This document shows, piece by piece, positions 8,348 through 15,407 of a DNA stretch of 28,897 nt. The first letter of the stretch is position 1. Each line of letters begins with the position of its first letter. Both the position numbers and the translations under genes were made by a program. The notes beneath the pieces are model-generated. The model was not told the DNA's origin. It saw only the letters and a program-made list of their open reading frames with translations, and made no database searches. Source of the stretch: UMGS1470 sp051889215 (GTDB lineage: Bacteria; Bacillota; Clostridia; Christensenellales; UBA1242); NCBI GenBank assembly GCA_051889215.1, contig JBJFDC010000049.1, positions 1 through 28,897 of the forward strand. The letters are read 5' to 3'.

Positions 8348-8548
8348 ATGATGAATCAACCACCAATCGACCTTATGGCAAAAAAAGCAGGCAATAACAA
8401 ATACAGACTTTGCTGCTTGGTGTCAAAGCGTGCAAAAGAACTTGAAAAAAGAATTCCTGCTGAACTTGAAACGAGTGACAAAAAAGCAATCACAATCGCT
8501 TGCGAAGAAGTCGTTAATGGAGATATTGTTCCAAGTAATCTGGATTGA
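8348..8548 (+). CDS. rpoZ: RNA polymerase omega subunit
   Basis: Omega is the small RNA polymerase subunit that helps beta-prime fold and, in many bacteria, takes part in (p)ppGpp response. The 66-residue product shows the family pattern: NQPPIDLMAKKAGNNKYRLCCLVSKRAKELEKR, with the conserved KYRL..L.SKRA.EL helix, then KKAITIACEEVVNGDI. Three ATG codons compete at 8342, 8348 and 8351. AGAGG (8334-8338) is spaced 9 bases from 8348, which is the preferred distance, so that start is chosen; 8342 would give 68 residues. It has its own promoter and terminator. In B. subtilis rpoZ also lies shortly upstream of priA, which supports the call. Confidence 0.9.
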   Translation: MMNQPPIDLMAKKAGNNKYRLCCLVSKRAKELEKRIPAELETSDKKAITIACEEVVNGDIVPSNLD

Positions 8549-8553
8549 AGAAA

Positions 8554-8580
8554 GGGGTTGCAAAACGGCAACCTTTTTTT
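8554..8580 (+). terminator. Intrinsic terminator or attenuator between rpoZ and priA
   Basis: GGTTGC (8556-8561) pairs with GCAACC (8568-8573) across an AAAACG loop. Seven T follow at 8574-8580. Only 26 bases separate it from the priA ATG, with no promoter visible between, so it probably permits partial read-through. Confidence 0.82.
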
Positions 8581-8606
8581 AAACTTTTTTTATCAAAAGG
8601 AAAATT

Positions 8607-10808
8607 ATGTTTGCGAGTGTCATTGTTGATATCCAAAATAGTGAAGTTGACAAGGTTTTTGACTACCTTGTTCCTTCTTCAATGGCACTTTCTGCCGGAG
8701 ACCGAGTCAAAGTTCCTTTTGGCGGCAGACTTATTGAGGGGTTTGTTGTTTCTCTCAAAGATAAATCTGATGTCCCCCAAGAAAAAATTAAAGAAATATT
8801 TTGCAAACTCGATTCTTTTACTGCAATAACACCTGAAATGCTTTCTCTCATGGACTTTATGCGTGACGAGTTTTTTCTCAAAATGGTCGATATCCTCAAG
8901 TTGTTTATTCCTTCTGGAATGCGCGGCGGCAAGGTGAAATCAATCATAAAAGATTGGTGCTTTATCTCAAAAGATAAAGACGTTGACGAAATCAAAAGCG
9001 GTCTCAAAAAAAATGCAAAATCTCAACTTGAACTCGTTGACTATCTTTGGGGAAAAGATGGCGAGTTTTCAAGCGTGCTTGCGGACAAATTTTCTCGCTC
9101 TGCACTAATAAAACTCAAAGAGATGGGAGTTGTTGAAGTTTTGGGAGTCGAGACAAAAAGAACTCCAAAAGCGCTTGAAGTTTGTGACACAAAAATCAAA
9201 TATACTGCCGAACAAGAAAATGCAATAAAATCGGTTGATTTGTCGCGCCACGACACATACCTCGTTCATGGTGTCACAGGGTCTGGCAAAACCGAAGTGT
9301 ATATGGCTCTCATTCAGCGTGTGCTGACGGCGGGAAAGACCGCAATCATGCTTGTTCCTGAAATTTCGCTCACGCCACAAGTGTTTTCGATTTTCAAAAG
9401 CCGATTTGGACAAGATGTTGCAATTTTGCATAGTGGTCTTTCTGCCGGCGAAAGATATGACGAATGGAAAAGATTGCTTTTGGGTGAGGCCAAAATTGCC
9501 ATTGGTGCTCGCTCTGCAATTTTTGCACCGCTAAAAAATCTTGGCGTCATCATAATTGACGAGGAGCATGATTCAAGTTATATTTCAGATTCAAATCCGC
9601 GATACACGACTGAAATTGTGGCCCAAAAACGCGCGCAGTATAATAATTGTCCGCTTATTTTGGGCAGTGCGACGCCAGCACTCACGACATATAATCGTGC
9701 AAAATCCGGGGAAATAAAACTGTTGGAATTACCCGTTCGCGTCAACGGCAAAGAGCTTCCCAAAATTCAGATTGTTGACATGCTCAGCGAAGTGAGAGAC
9801 GGGGGAAACCTGATGTTTTCTTCGGCACTAATTTCTTCGCTTGACGACTGCATTGCAAACAAAAAACAGGCGATGTTGTTCCTGAATCGTCGCGGATATT
9901 CTTCGTTTATGATGTGCAAAGAATGCGGATATGTTGCAAAATGTAATGATTGTGATGTGTCGCTTGTTTATCACAAAGAGGACGAATCTCTCAAGTGCCA
10001 TTATTGTGGCAAAAGATATCGAGCGCTCACGCGTTGCCCAGAGTGCGGCAGCGGTTACATAAAGCAAGGCGCGATTGGAACAGAGAGAATTGTCGCCGAA
10101 CTCAAAAAATATTTTCCAGATGTAAAAATATTGCGTATGGATAACGACACAACGGGCACAAAAGATTCATATGCAAAAATATTGAGTGAATTTTCGAGTG
10201 TTAAGCCGGCAATTCTTGTTGGCACGCAAATGATTGCAAAAGGTCACGATTTTCCAGACGTCACACTTGTGGGAATTGTTGACGCTGACCAAAGTCTATA
10301 TCATAGTGATTTCCGCAGCGCTGAAAAAACTTTTGATTTAATCACGCAGGTCAGTGGCAGGGCTGGGCGAAGTGTGGACGAGGGCAAAATCATTTTGCAA
10401 ACATACTGTCCGCGCCACTATGTATATAAATTCGCCGCAAACTACAACTACAAGGCGTTTTATGACAAAGAGATAAACATCAGAGAGACAACCGGGTTTC
10501 CGCCTTTCTCGGTTATTTTGAGAGTTCTTCTCGTGAGTGAAGACGATGAACTCGTCAGACGCTTGACAAAAGACTGTTATCATGACATATTGGAAGTGAG
10601 AGAAAAATATGACAAAGAGTTCTTGTATCTTGACGTCATGAAAGCACCTCTCAACAAAATCATGAAAAAGCATAGATATCAAATTCTCATGAGGTTCAAG
10701 CCGTCTCATCAAAAGGAATTGACCAAAGAGATTTTTGACATCGCAAACAAATTCAAAAGGCAAAAAGTTAATGTTTTTGTGGAAACCAATCCGCAAAACT
10801 TGAATTAA
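8607..10808 (+). CDS. priA: Primosomal protein N' (replication restart helicase PriA)
   Basis: PriA recognises stalled or repaired forks and reloads the replicative helicase through the restart primosome. The protein has 733 residues, near the low end for Bacillota PriA. The N-terminal 3'-DNA-binding domain (ASVIVDIQNSEVDKVFDY) comes first. Walker A is GVTGSGKTEVY near 222, and the Walker B box is IIIDEEHD. An eight-cysteine zinc domain lies at about 436-485 (CKECG, CNDC, CHYCG, CPECG). Helicase motifs V and VI follow (GTQMIAKGHDFPDVTLVG, then QVSGRAGR). ATG 8607 has AAAAGGA upstream. It opens a compact run with def, fmt, rlmN, rsgA and rpe. Transcription probably comes from the rpoZ promoter by read-through. 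Confidence 0.97.
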   Translation: MFASVIVDIQNSEVDKVFDYLVPSSMALSAGDRVKVPFGGRLIEGFVVSLKDKSDVPQEKIKEIFCKLDSFTAITPEMLSLMDFMRDEFFLKMVDILKLFIPSGMRGGKVKSIIKDWCFISKDKDVDEIKSGLKKNAKSQLELVDYLWGKDGEFSSVLADKFSRSALIKLKEMGVVEVLGVETKRTPKALEVCDTKIKYTAEQENAIKSVDLSRHDTYLVHGVTGSGKTEVYMALIQRVLTAGKTAIMLVPEISLTPQVFSIFKSRFGQDVAILHSGLSAGERYDEWKRLLLGEAKIAIGARSAIFAPLKNLGVIIIDEEHDSSYISDSNPRYTTEIVAQKRAQYNNCPLILGSATPALTTYNRAKSGEIKLLELPVRVNGKELPKIQIVDMLSEVRDGGNLMFSSALISSLDDCIANKKQAMLFLNRRGYSSFMMCKECGYVAKCNDCDVSLVYHKEDESLKCHYCGKRYRALTRCPECGSGYIKQGAIGTERIVAELKKYFPDVKILRMDNDTTGTKDSYAKILSEFSSVKPAILVGTQMIAKGHDFPDVTLVGIVDADQSLYHSDFRSAEKTFDLITQVSGRAGRSVDEGKIILQTYCPRHYVYKFAANYNYKAFYDKEINIRETTGFPPFSVILRVLLVSEDDELVRRLTKDCYHDILEVREKYDKEFLYLDVMKAPLNKIMKKHRYQILMRFKPSHQKELTKEIFDIANKFKRQKVNVFVETNPQNLN

Positions 10809-10820
10809 AAGGAAAAGAAG

Positions 10821-11276
10821 ATGGCAGATAGAAAAGTTGTTATGATGGGAGACGAACTCCTTCGAAAAAAATCCAAACCTGTTCGTGTGTTCGATGAATA
10901 TCTTTGGGACCTTCTTGACGACATGAAAGAGACAATGCACCACAAAAACGGAGCAGGGCTTGCGGCGGTTCAAGTCGGAATTCTAAAAAGAGTTGTCGTT
11001 GTTGAAGCAAACAACATGTTTATTGAACTGGTTAATCCCGTTATTGTTAAAGAACGTGGAGAAGACATAGAGGAAGAGGGATGCTTGAGCGTCGGAACGG
11101 TGACAGGACGAGTTAAACGTCCAATGGAAGTGACAGTTGTTGCTCAAGATAGATATGGCTATAATTTCACACTAACTGGAGAAAAGTTTTTGGCAAGAGT
11201 GCTGTGTCATGAAATTGACCACTTGGACGGAGTGTTGTTCGTCGATAAAATGTTAAAAGAAACAAAGGCGAAATAA
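10821..11276 (+). CDS. def: Peptide deformylase
   Basis: This metalloenzyme removes the formyl group from the N-terminal Met of new proteins. All three signature motifs are present: GAGLAAVQVG (motif 1), EEGCLSV with the metal-binding Cys (motif 2), and HEIDHLDG with the two metal-binding His and catalytic Glu (motif 3). The length of 151 residues is normal for type 1 enzymes. The start follows AAAGGAAAAG and is 12 bases after priA. Its stop TAA shares one base with the ATG of fmt (TAATG), a coupled arrangement that matches the opposing roles of the two enzymes. Confidence 0.97.
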   Translation: MADRKVVMMGDELLRKKSKPVRVFDEYLWDLLDDMKETMHHKNGAGLAAVQVGILKRVVVVEANNMFIELVNPVIVKERGEDIEEEGCLSVGTVTGRVKRPMEVTVVAQDRYGYNFTLTGEKFLARVLCHEIDHLDGVLFVDKMLKETKAK

Positions 11277-12202
11277 TGAAAGTAATTTTTTTGGGAACTC
11301 CGGATTTTGCACAAAATGTGTTAAAAAAGATATATGAGTCGCACCATGAGGTCGTGGCTGTTGTTTGTCAACCCTCAAAACCTGTTGGGCGTGGCGGAAA
11401 GTTGATTGACCCCCCAACAAAAGTTTTTGCAGATGAGCACGGAATTGCTTGCTTTCAATTTGGCAAGATATCAAAAGAGGGCGTGGAGACACTCGGGTCG
11501 CTTGGTGCTGACATTATGGTGACGGCGGCTTATGGTCAAATTCTGTCAAAAGAAGTGCTTGAAATAACTCCAAATGGCGTGATTAATGTCCATGCGTCTT
11601 TGCTCCCAAAATATCGCGGTTCTTCGCCAATTCAATGGGCAATCAAAAGCGGCGAAAAAGTGACCGGAGTCACAATCATGAAAACAAATGTCGGAATTGA
11701 CGATGGTGACATGCTCTTGCAAGAAAAGTGTGAAATAACAGACGATGACACAGATGTGACAATGTTTGAAAAACTTTCTCGTCTTGGCTCAAAATTGATT
11801 GTTGATGCGCTTGATTTGATTGAGGAGGGCAAAGCAAAATTTGTTCCTCAAGGCAAAGACTATTCATATTTTCCAATGATAAAAAAAGAAATGGCGAAAA
11901 TCGATTTCAATAGAACCGCAAAAGAAATTGACCAACTTGTTCGCGCATTTTATTCTTGGCCTGTCGCGCATTTTTCAATTTGCGACCAGGTTTTCAAAGT
12001 GTTCAAAGTAAAACCTGCCGTAGGCGAATTTTCGGGCGAAAATGGAGAGGTTGTTGCCTCTTCAAGCAAGTCTGGACTCGTTGTGAAATGTGAAGGTGGG
12101 GCGGTTGAGATTGTTGAAATTCAAGCACCGAATTCAAAGAGAATGCTCGCGCGCAGTTATCTCAATGGAAAGAAAATTGAAGTGGGGACAAAAGTTTGTT
12201 AA
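11276..12202 (+). CDS. fmt: Methionyl-tRNA formyltransferase
   Basis: Fmt transfers a formyl group from 10-formyltetrahydrofolate to Met-tRNA-fMet. The protein has 308 residues, the usual length. The N-terminal Rossmann domain starts KVIFLGTPDFAQNVL. The folate-binding and catalytic segment is NVHASLLPKYRGSSPIQWAI, containing the Asn-His pair, and is followed by GVTIMKTNVGIDDGDMLLQ with the catalytic Asp. The C-terminal OB-like tRNA-binding domain contains SWPVAHF. It overlaps def by one base and the proposed rlmN start by seven. In many Bacillota rsmB follows fmt, but here rlmN comes at once. Confidence 0.97.
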   Translation: MKVIFLGTPDFAQNVLKKIYESHHEVVAVVCQPSKPVGRGGKLIDPPTKVFADEHGIACFQFGKISKEGVETLGSLGADIMVTAAYGQILSKEVLEITPNGVINVHASLLPKYRGSSPIQWAIKSGEKVTGVTIMKTNVGIDDGDMLLQEKCEITDDDTDVTMFEKLSRLGSKLIVDALDLIEEGKAKFVPQGKDYSYFPMIKKEMAKIDFNRTAKEIDQLVRAFYSWPVAHFSICDQVFKVFKVKPAVGEFSGENGEVVASSSKSGLVVKCEGGAVEIVEIQAPNSKRMLARSYLNGKKIEVGTKVC

Positions 12203-13251
12203 AAGAAGTTTTGCTGGACAAAAATTTTGAAGAAATGACCGAAATTTTAAAAGGATTGGGCGAGGACAAAAAATTTCGCGCAAAACAACTTTTTTGTGGT
12301 CTGAATTCTGGGCTTAAATTCAGAGAAATAACGACTTTGCCAAAAGACCTTGTTGAAAAACTTGAAAATGCTTATTGTGATGCACCCATTGAAATTTATA
12401 GAGAACTTTGTGGAAAAGATGAAACCAGAAAATTCATTTACAAATTACAAGATGGAGCATTGATTGAAGGCGTTTTGATGAAATATAAATATGGTTTCAC
12501 TTTGTGTGTCTCAACTCAAGTTGGTTGTCGAATGGGGTGCAAATTTTGTTGCTCAACACGAGGCGGACTCATAAGAAACCTGTCTGCTGGTGAGATTTTG
12601 GGACAAGTTGTCATGGTCAATCGCCATATTGGTGGCAAGCTTGGTGACAAGCGAAAAATTACAAATGTTGTTCTGATGGGAAGTGGAGAGCCGTTTGACA
12701 ACTATGAAAATGTCACCAAATTTTTGAAACTCATTAATGATGAAAATGGTCTCAACATAAGTCAAAGAAACATCTCGCTTTCCACTTGCGGATTGGTTCC
12801 AAAAATAAAACAATTCGCAGATGAGGGGAATTCTGCGACGCTCACAATTTCTCTCCACAATCCGTTTGACGAGAAGAGAAAAGAAATTATGCCGGTTGCA
12901 AACGCCTTTTCAATTGACGAAATTATTGGTGCGGCAAAATACTATTTTGACAAAACCAAACGTCGAATTATTTTTGAATATGCGTTGATTGCTGGACAAA
13001 ACGATGGGGACGAGTGTGTTGATGAAATTGTCAAGAAATTCAAAATTAAAAATTTTTCTTGTCATTTCAACATTATTCCGCTCAATGAAAACGACAACAA
13101 AAATCTCAAATCGGCAGGTCGAAAAGGTGCATATAAGTTTTGTGAAAAGTTGGAGAAAAATGGAATGTCTGCCACTGTTCGTCGGACGATGGGGGAAGAT
13201 ATTGGTGGAGCATGTGGACAGTTGAGAAACAGCATAATATCAAATATGTAG
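12196..13251 (+). CDS. rlmN: Dual-specificity 23S rRNA/tRNA adenine-C2 methyltransferase RlmN
   Basis: RlmN is a radical-SAM enzyme that methylates A2503 of 23S rRNA, and in some bacteria A37 of tRNAs, through a methyl-cysteine intermediate. It has 351 residues. The 4Fe-4S motif C-x3-C-x2-C is C111, C115 and C118 (GCRMGCKFC). The GSGEP motif (MGSGEPFDNY) binds SAM. The C-terminal GGACGQLR segment holds the catalytic Cys. The TTG at 12196 is chosen because GGGG lies 8 bases upstream; TTG 12211 is an alternative that would remove five residues. It overlaps the end of fmt by seven bases. Confidence 0.95.
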   Translation: MLKEVLLDKNFEEMTEILKGLGEDKKFRAKQLFCGLNSGLKFREITTLPKDLVEKLENAYCDAPIEIYRELCGKDETRKFIYKLQDGALIEGVLMKYKYGFTLCVSTQVGCRMGCKFCCSTRGGLIRNLSAGEILGQVVMVNRHIGGKLGDKRKITNVVLMGSGEPFDNYENVTKFLKLINDENGLNISQRNISLSTCGLVPKIKQFADEGNSATLTISLHNPFDEKRKEIMPVANAFSIDEIIGAAKYYFDKTKRRIIFEYALIAGQNDGDECVDEIVKKFKIKNFSCHFNIIPLNENDNKNLKSAGRKGAYKFCEKLEKNGMSATVRRTMGEDIGGACGQLRNSIISNM

Positions 13252-13281
13252 CGAGTAGCAAATTTATGTATTTACAATATA

Positions 13282-14178
13282 TTGTGGAGGTATGCAAATA
13301 TTAAAGGTGTTGTGACACAGAACATTGCAGACAAATTTTGGGTGAACTCCCATGGATATGAGTTTGAATGTTGTGGAAAAAAAAACTTGAAGACAAACAA
13401 AATTTGTGTTGGAGATATTGTTGAAATTTCTGAAATTGACCAACAGTTTCAAATTGAAAAACAATATCCAAGACATAATTTTTTGATTCGCCCAAAAGTT
13501 GCAAACATTGACAAACTTTTTGTTGTCGTCGCCTCAATTCCTGAACCAGACTTTTTTGTTGTTGACAAAATGCTTTTATTTGCTTTTGCAAACAATATAG
13601 AACCCATTATCTTGATTAACAAGGTTGATGAATATGGCTTTGATTTGTTTGAAAGCATAAAGTGTGTCTATCAAAATGTTTGTCAATCACTTTGTGTTTC
13701 TGCAAAAACTGGTTATAATATTGATGTGTTAAAAACTGCTATGCATTCTTCAATTTCTGCATTTGCTGGGCAATCTGCAGTGGGGAAATCTTCTTTGGTT
13801 AATGCATTGATTCCATTTTCAAAACAAAAAGTTGGAATGTTGAGCCAAAGAATTGAAAGAGGAAAAAACACAACAACTCATTGCAAATTGTGCGAAATTG
13901 AACATGATTCTTTTGTTATTGACACTCCGGGCTTTTCGCTTGTTGATGAGTATTATTTGCCAATTAAGTTCGACGAATTATCATCTTTCTATCCTGATTT
14001 TTTGCAATATGCTGGACAATGTCGTTTCAAGAATACTTGCAATCACATCAGTGAAAATCAAAGCGATTGCTCGGTTCAGCAAAAAGTTGCAGAGGGCGTT
14101 TTGGACAAAGGAAGATATGATAGGTATAAACAAATTTACGAAGGTTTGAAAAAGAGGTGGAAAAATGAGCATAGATAA
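13282..14178 (+). CDS. rsgA: Ribosome small-subunit-dependent GTPase RsgA
   Basis: RsgA is a circularly permuted GTPase that checks late 30S maturation. In permuted order it shows G4 NKVD (113-116), G5 SAKTG (about 140-144), G1 GQSAVGKSS (163-171), a switch region RGKNTTTH and G3 DTPGF (214-218). An N-terminal OB fold (residues 8-70) precedes them. The C-terminal zinc knuckle is C247, C253, H255 and C263. Its spacing C-x5-C-x-H-x7-C is looser than the usual C-x4-C-x-H-x5-C. The start is uncertain. TTG 13282 is the longest choice but has no binding site upstream. GGAGG at 13286-13290 is 9 bases before an in-frame ATT at 13300, which would give a more family-like N-terminus (M-KGVVTQN). prpC and prkC, which often sit between rlmN and rsgA, are absent. 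Confidence 0.93.
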   Translation: MWRYANIKGVVTQNIADKFWVNSHGYEFECCGKKNLKTNKICVGDIVEISEIDQQFQIEKQYPRHNFLIRPKVANIDKLFVVVASIPEPDFFVVDKMLLFAFANNIEPIILINKVDEYGFDLFESIKCVYQNVCQSLCVSAKTGYNIDVLKTAMHSSISAFAGQSAVGKSSLVNALIPFSKQKVGMLSQRIERGKNTTTHCKLCEIEHDSFVIDTPGFSLVDEYYLPIKFDELSSFYPDFLQYAGQCRFKNTCNHISENQSDCSVQQKVAEGVLDKGRYDRYKQIYEGLKKRWKNEHR

Positions 14179-14854
14179 AGAAAAAATTGTTTCAGTTTCG
14201 ATTGACCCTGTGACAGACAGAGAGCTTTTGTCATATTTGAAAGAGTTGCAAGAATATCGCGTTGATTATATTCATTGTGATGTCATGGACGGAAATTTTG
14301 TCCCAAAAGTCACATATGACAACAAATACGTTGAAACTCTTAACAAAAAAACCATCATTCCACTCGATGTTCATCTCATGATTGAGCACCCAGAAAGGCA
14401 TATTGACAAATATCTTGATGCGGGGGCAAACATATTAACTGTGCACTATGAAGCTTATTCAACAAGAAAGGAAATGGTTAAAGATCTTGACCATATCAGA
14501 GAAAGAGGTGCGCTTGCTGGTGTTGCGATTTGCCCAGGAACAGAGGTTAACAATGTTGTTGATTTTCTCAACCATGTTGATGTCATTTTGTTGATGGGCG
14601 TGGTTCCAGGATATTCAGGGCAAGAATTTATCGACAATGTTTATCTAAAAATAAAAATGCTCAACGCAATCAGAAAGCAGTTTAATTTTAAATTTATTCT
14701 CGCGGTTGATGGGGGAATCACAAAAGATATCGCACAAAAAGTGAAAGAAATGGGTGCTGACATGATTGTTAGTGGAACATATATATATGAATCCGATCAA
14801 CGCAAACGTGCCATCAGGTTGCTGCGACTTCCAACAAGTGTGAGCGAGATTTAA
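14165..14854 (+). CDS. rpe: Ribulose-phosphate 3-epimerase
   Basis: Rpe interconverts ribulose-5-phosphate and xylulose-5-phosphate in the pentose phosphate pathway. This 229-residue TIM barrel keeps the metal and catalytic residues: the His-x-Asp of IHCDVMDGNFVPK, DVHLMIEHPERHI, and the Asp of AVDGGI. The phosphate-binding segment is GADMIVSGTYIY. It is divergent at the extreme N-terminus, where the usual SPSLLSADF pattern is replaced by VSVSIDPVTDREL. ATG 14165 has GAGGTGG upstream and overlaps rsgA by 14 bases. The order rsgA-rpe-spoVM-rpmB matches Bacillus apart from thiN. A related sugar-phosphate epimerase remains possible. Confidence 0.88.
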   Translation: MSIDKEKIVSVSIDPVTDRELLSYLKELQEYRVDYIHCDVMDGNFVPKVTYDNKYVETLNKKTIIPLDVHLMIEHPERHIDKYLDAGANILTVHYEAYSTRKEMVKDLDHIRERGALAGVAICPGTEVNNVVDFLNHVDVILLMGVVPGYSGQEFIDNVYLKIKMLNAIRKQFNFKFILAVDGGITKDIAQKVKEMGADMIVSGTYIYESDQRKRAIRLLRLPTSVSEI

Positions 14855-14903
14855 CAAATAGTCTTCTGCTGTCATATATTTAAATAAGATAGCGGGGTGA
14901 AAG

Positions 14904-15011
14904 ATGAAAATAATATGTTTTAAAGCACCAAAGTTTCTTGTTCCATTTTTAAAACTTTTTAAAAAGAAAAACAAGGATGAGAGTGAAGTCCAAGACGAAA
15001 AAACTACATAA
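14904..15011 (+). CDS. spoVM: SpoVM-like spore coat anchor peptide
   Basis: SpoVM is a tiny amphipathic helix that recognises the positively curved forespore membrane and anchors the coat ATPase SpoIVA. This 35-codon ORF has a good ribosome binding site, GGGGTG (14894-14899), 4 bases before ATG. The product begins MKIICFKAPKFLVPFLKLF, then has a Lys-rich stretch and an acidic tail (DESEVQDEKTT). B. subtilis SpoVM (26 residues, from memory) begins MKFYTIKLPKFLGG. The shared pattern is M-K-x4-K-x-P-K-F-L, including the Pro9 known to matter for localisation. The position is also diagnostic: as in Bacillus, it lies between the rpe region and a convergent rpmB. The extra acidic tail of about nine residues and a second Pro at 14 are unusual. 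The gene is too short for routine gene finding. Confidence 0.85.
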   Translation: MKIICFKAPKFLVPFLKLFKKKNKDESEVQDEKTT

Positions 15012-15013
15012 AA

Positions 15014-15037
15014 AAAGCAACACACCCGTGTTGCTTT
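15014..15037. terminator. Bidirectional terminator between spoVM and rpmB
   Basis: This is a perfect 10-bp stem, AAAGCAACAC (15014-15023) with GTGTTGCTTT (15028-15037), and a 4-base loop. A-rich sequence on the left and T-rich sequence on the right provide U-tracts in both directions. It serves the rpe-spoVM transcript on + and rpmB on -. Confidence 0.8.
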
Positions 15038-15047
15038 ATTCTTTGAT

Positions 15048-15230
15048 TTATGCTTTTTTTGCTGTTTTGATGCATTTTGTGCAAGCGGTCACTTTGGTTT
15101 CTTTTCCGTCAATAACCATTGTTGTTGTTTGCAAGTTTGCATTATATTTTCTGTTTGCTTTTCTGTTGCTGTGGCTAACTGTGTTGCCTGCCATTTTTCC
15201 TTTCCCGCAAACGTCACATACTCTACTCAT
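15048..15230 (-). CDS. rpmB: 50S ribosomal protein L28 (zinc-ribbon form)
   Basis: L28 is a structural protein of the large ribosomal subunit. The 60-residue product begins SRVCDVCGKG and contains the L28 signature GNTVSHSNRKANRKYNANL. Two CxxC pairs are present, CDVC near the start and CTKC near the end. This marks the zinc-binding (C+) paralogue type rather than the zinc-free form induced by zinc starvation. GGAGGAAG precedes the start (complement of 15232-15241). It is the only - strand gene in the window, and it is single, with its own promoter and a shared terminator. The opposite orientation here is conserved in B. subtilis. Confidence 0.96.
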   Translation of the reverse strand: MSRVCDVCGKGKMAGNTVSHSNRKANRKYNANLQTTTMVIDGKETKVTACTKCIKTAKKA

Positions 15231-15265
15231 AACTTCCTCCGTCTTTTTCTCAAATTAACGAAGAT

Positions 15266-15294
15266 ATCTTATCATCTTTTTTTGTTGATTGCAA
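15266..15294 (-). promoter_or_regulatory. Sigma-A promoter of rpmB
   Basis: On the - strand, -35 TTGCAA (complement of 15289-15294) and -10 TAAGAT (complement of 15266-15271) are 17 bases apart. The -10 box is about 36 bases upstream of the rpmB start codon. It lies back-to-back with the yloU promoter. Confidence 0.65.
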
Positions 15295-15331
15295 CACTTT
15301 TTGTTGCTTTTGTGAAAAATTTTGTGAATTA

Positions 15332-15341
15332 GTCAAATTTG
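15332..15341 (+). promoter_or_regulatory. Candidate operator half of a GTCAAATTTG pair (upstream copy)
   Basis: GTCAAATTTG lies 2 bases upstream of the yloU -35 box. The same ten bases recur 64 bp downstream. No regulator can be named from the sequence. Confidence 0.35.
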
Positions 15342-15343
15342 CC

Positions 15344-15372
15344 TTGCATAATTTTTGCAAGTGTTGTATATT
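15344..15372 (+). promoter_or_regulatory. Sigma-A promoter of yloU-yloV
   Basis: TTGCAT (15344-15349), a 17-base spacer and TATATT (15367-15372). The predicted transcription start is near 15379, giving a short leader of about 24 bases. An alternative, TTGCAA (15355) with TGATAT, has a poorer -10 box. Confidence 0.65.
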
Positions 15373-15395
15373 AGTGTTGATATTATTTTAAGGCG

Positions 15396-15407
15396 GTCAA
15401 ATTTGAC
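15396..15407 (+). promoter_or_regulatory. Candidate operator GTCAAATTTGAC (downstream copy, perfect palindrome)
   Basis: This perfect 12-bp palindrome overlaps the last base of the yloU ribosome binding site and its TTG start codon. It begins 64 bp after the upstream copy, close to six helical turns, which would place both on one face of the DNA. Confidence 0.4.

Noticed and set aside
10338..10973. 211-codon antisense ORF across the priA end and def
   Set aside because: Covers two conserved genes and their junction; no family features.
14855..14903. Sigma-E or sigma-K promoter for spoVM (GTCATATA near 14869)
   Set aside because: The -35-like box matches, but a -10 at proper spacing would fall on the ribosome binding site, leaving no room for the transcript start before the ATG. 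Read-through from rpe is simpler.
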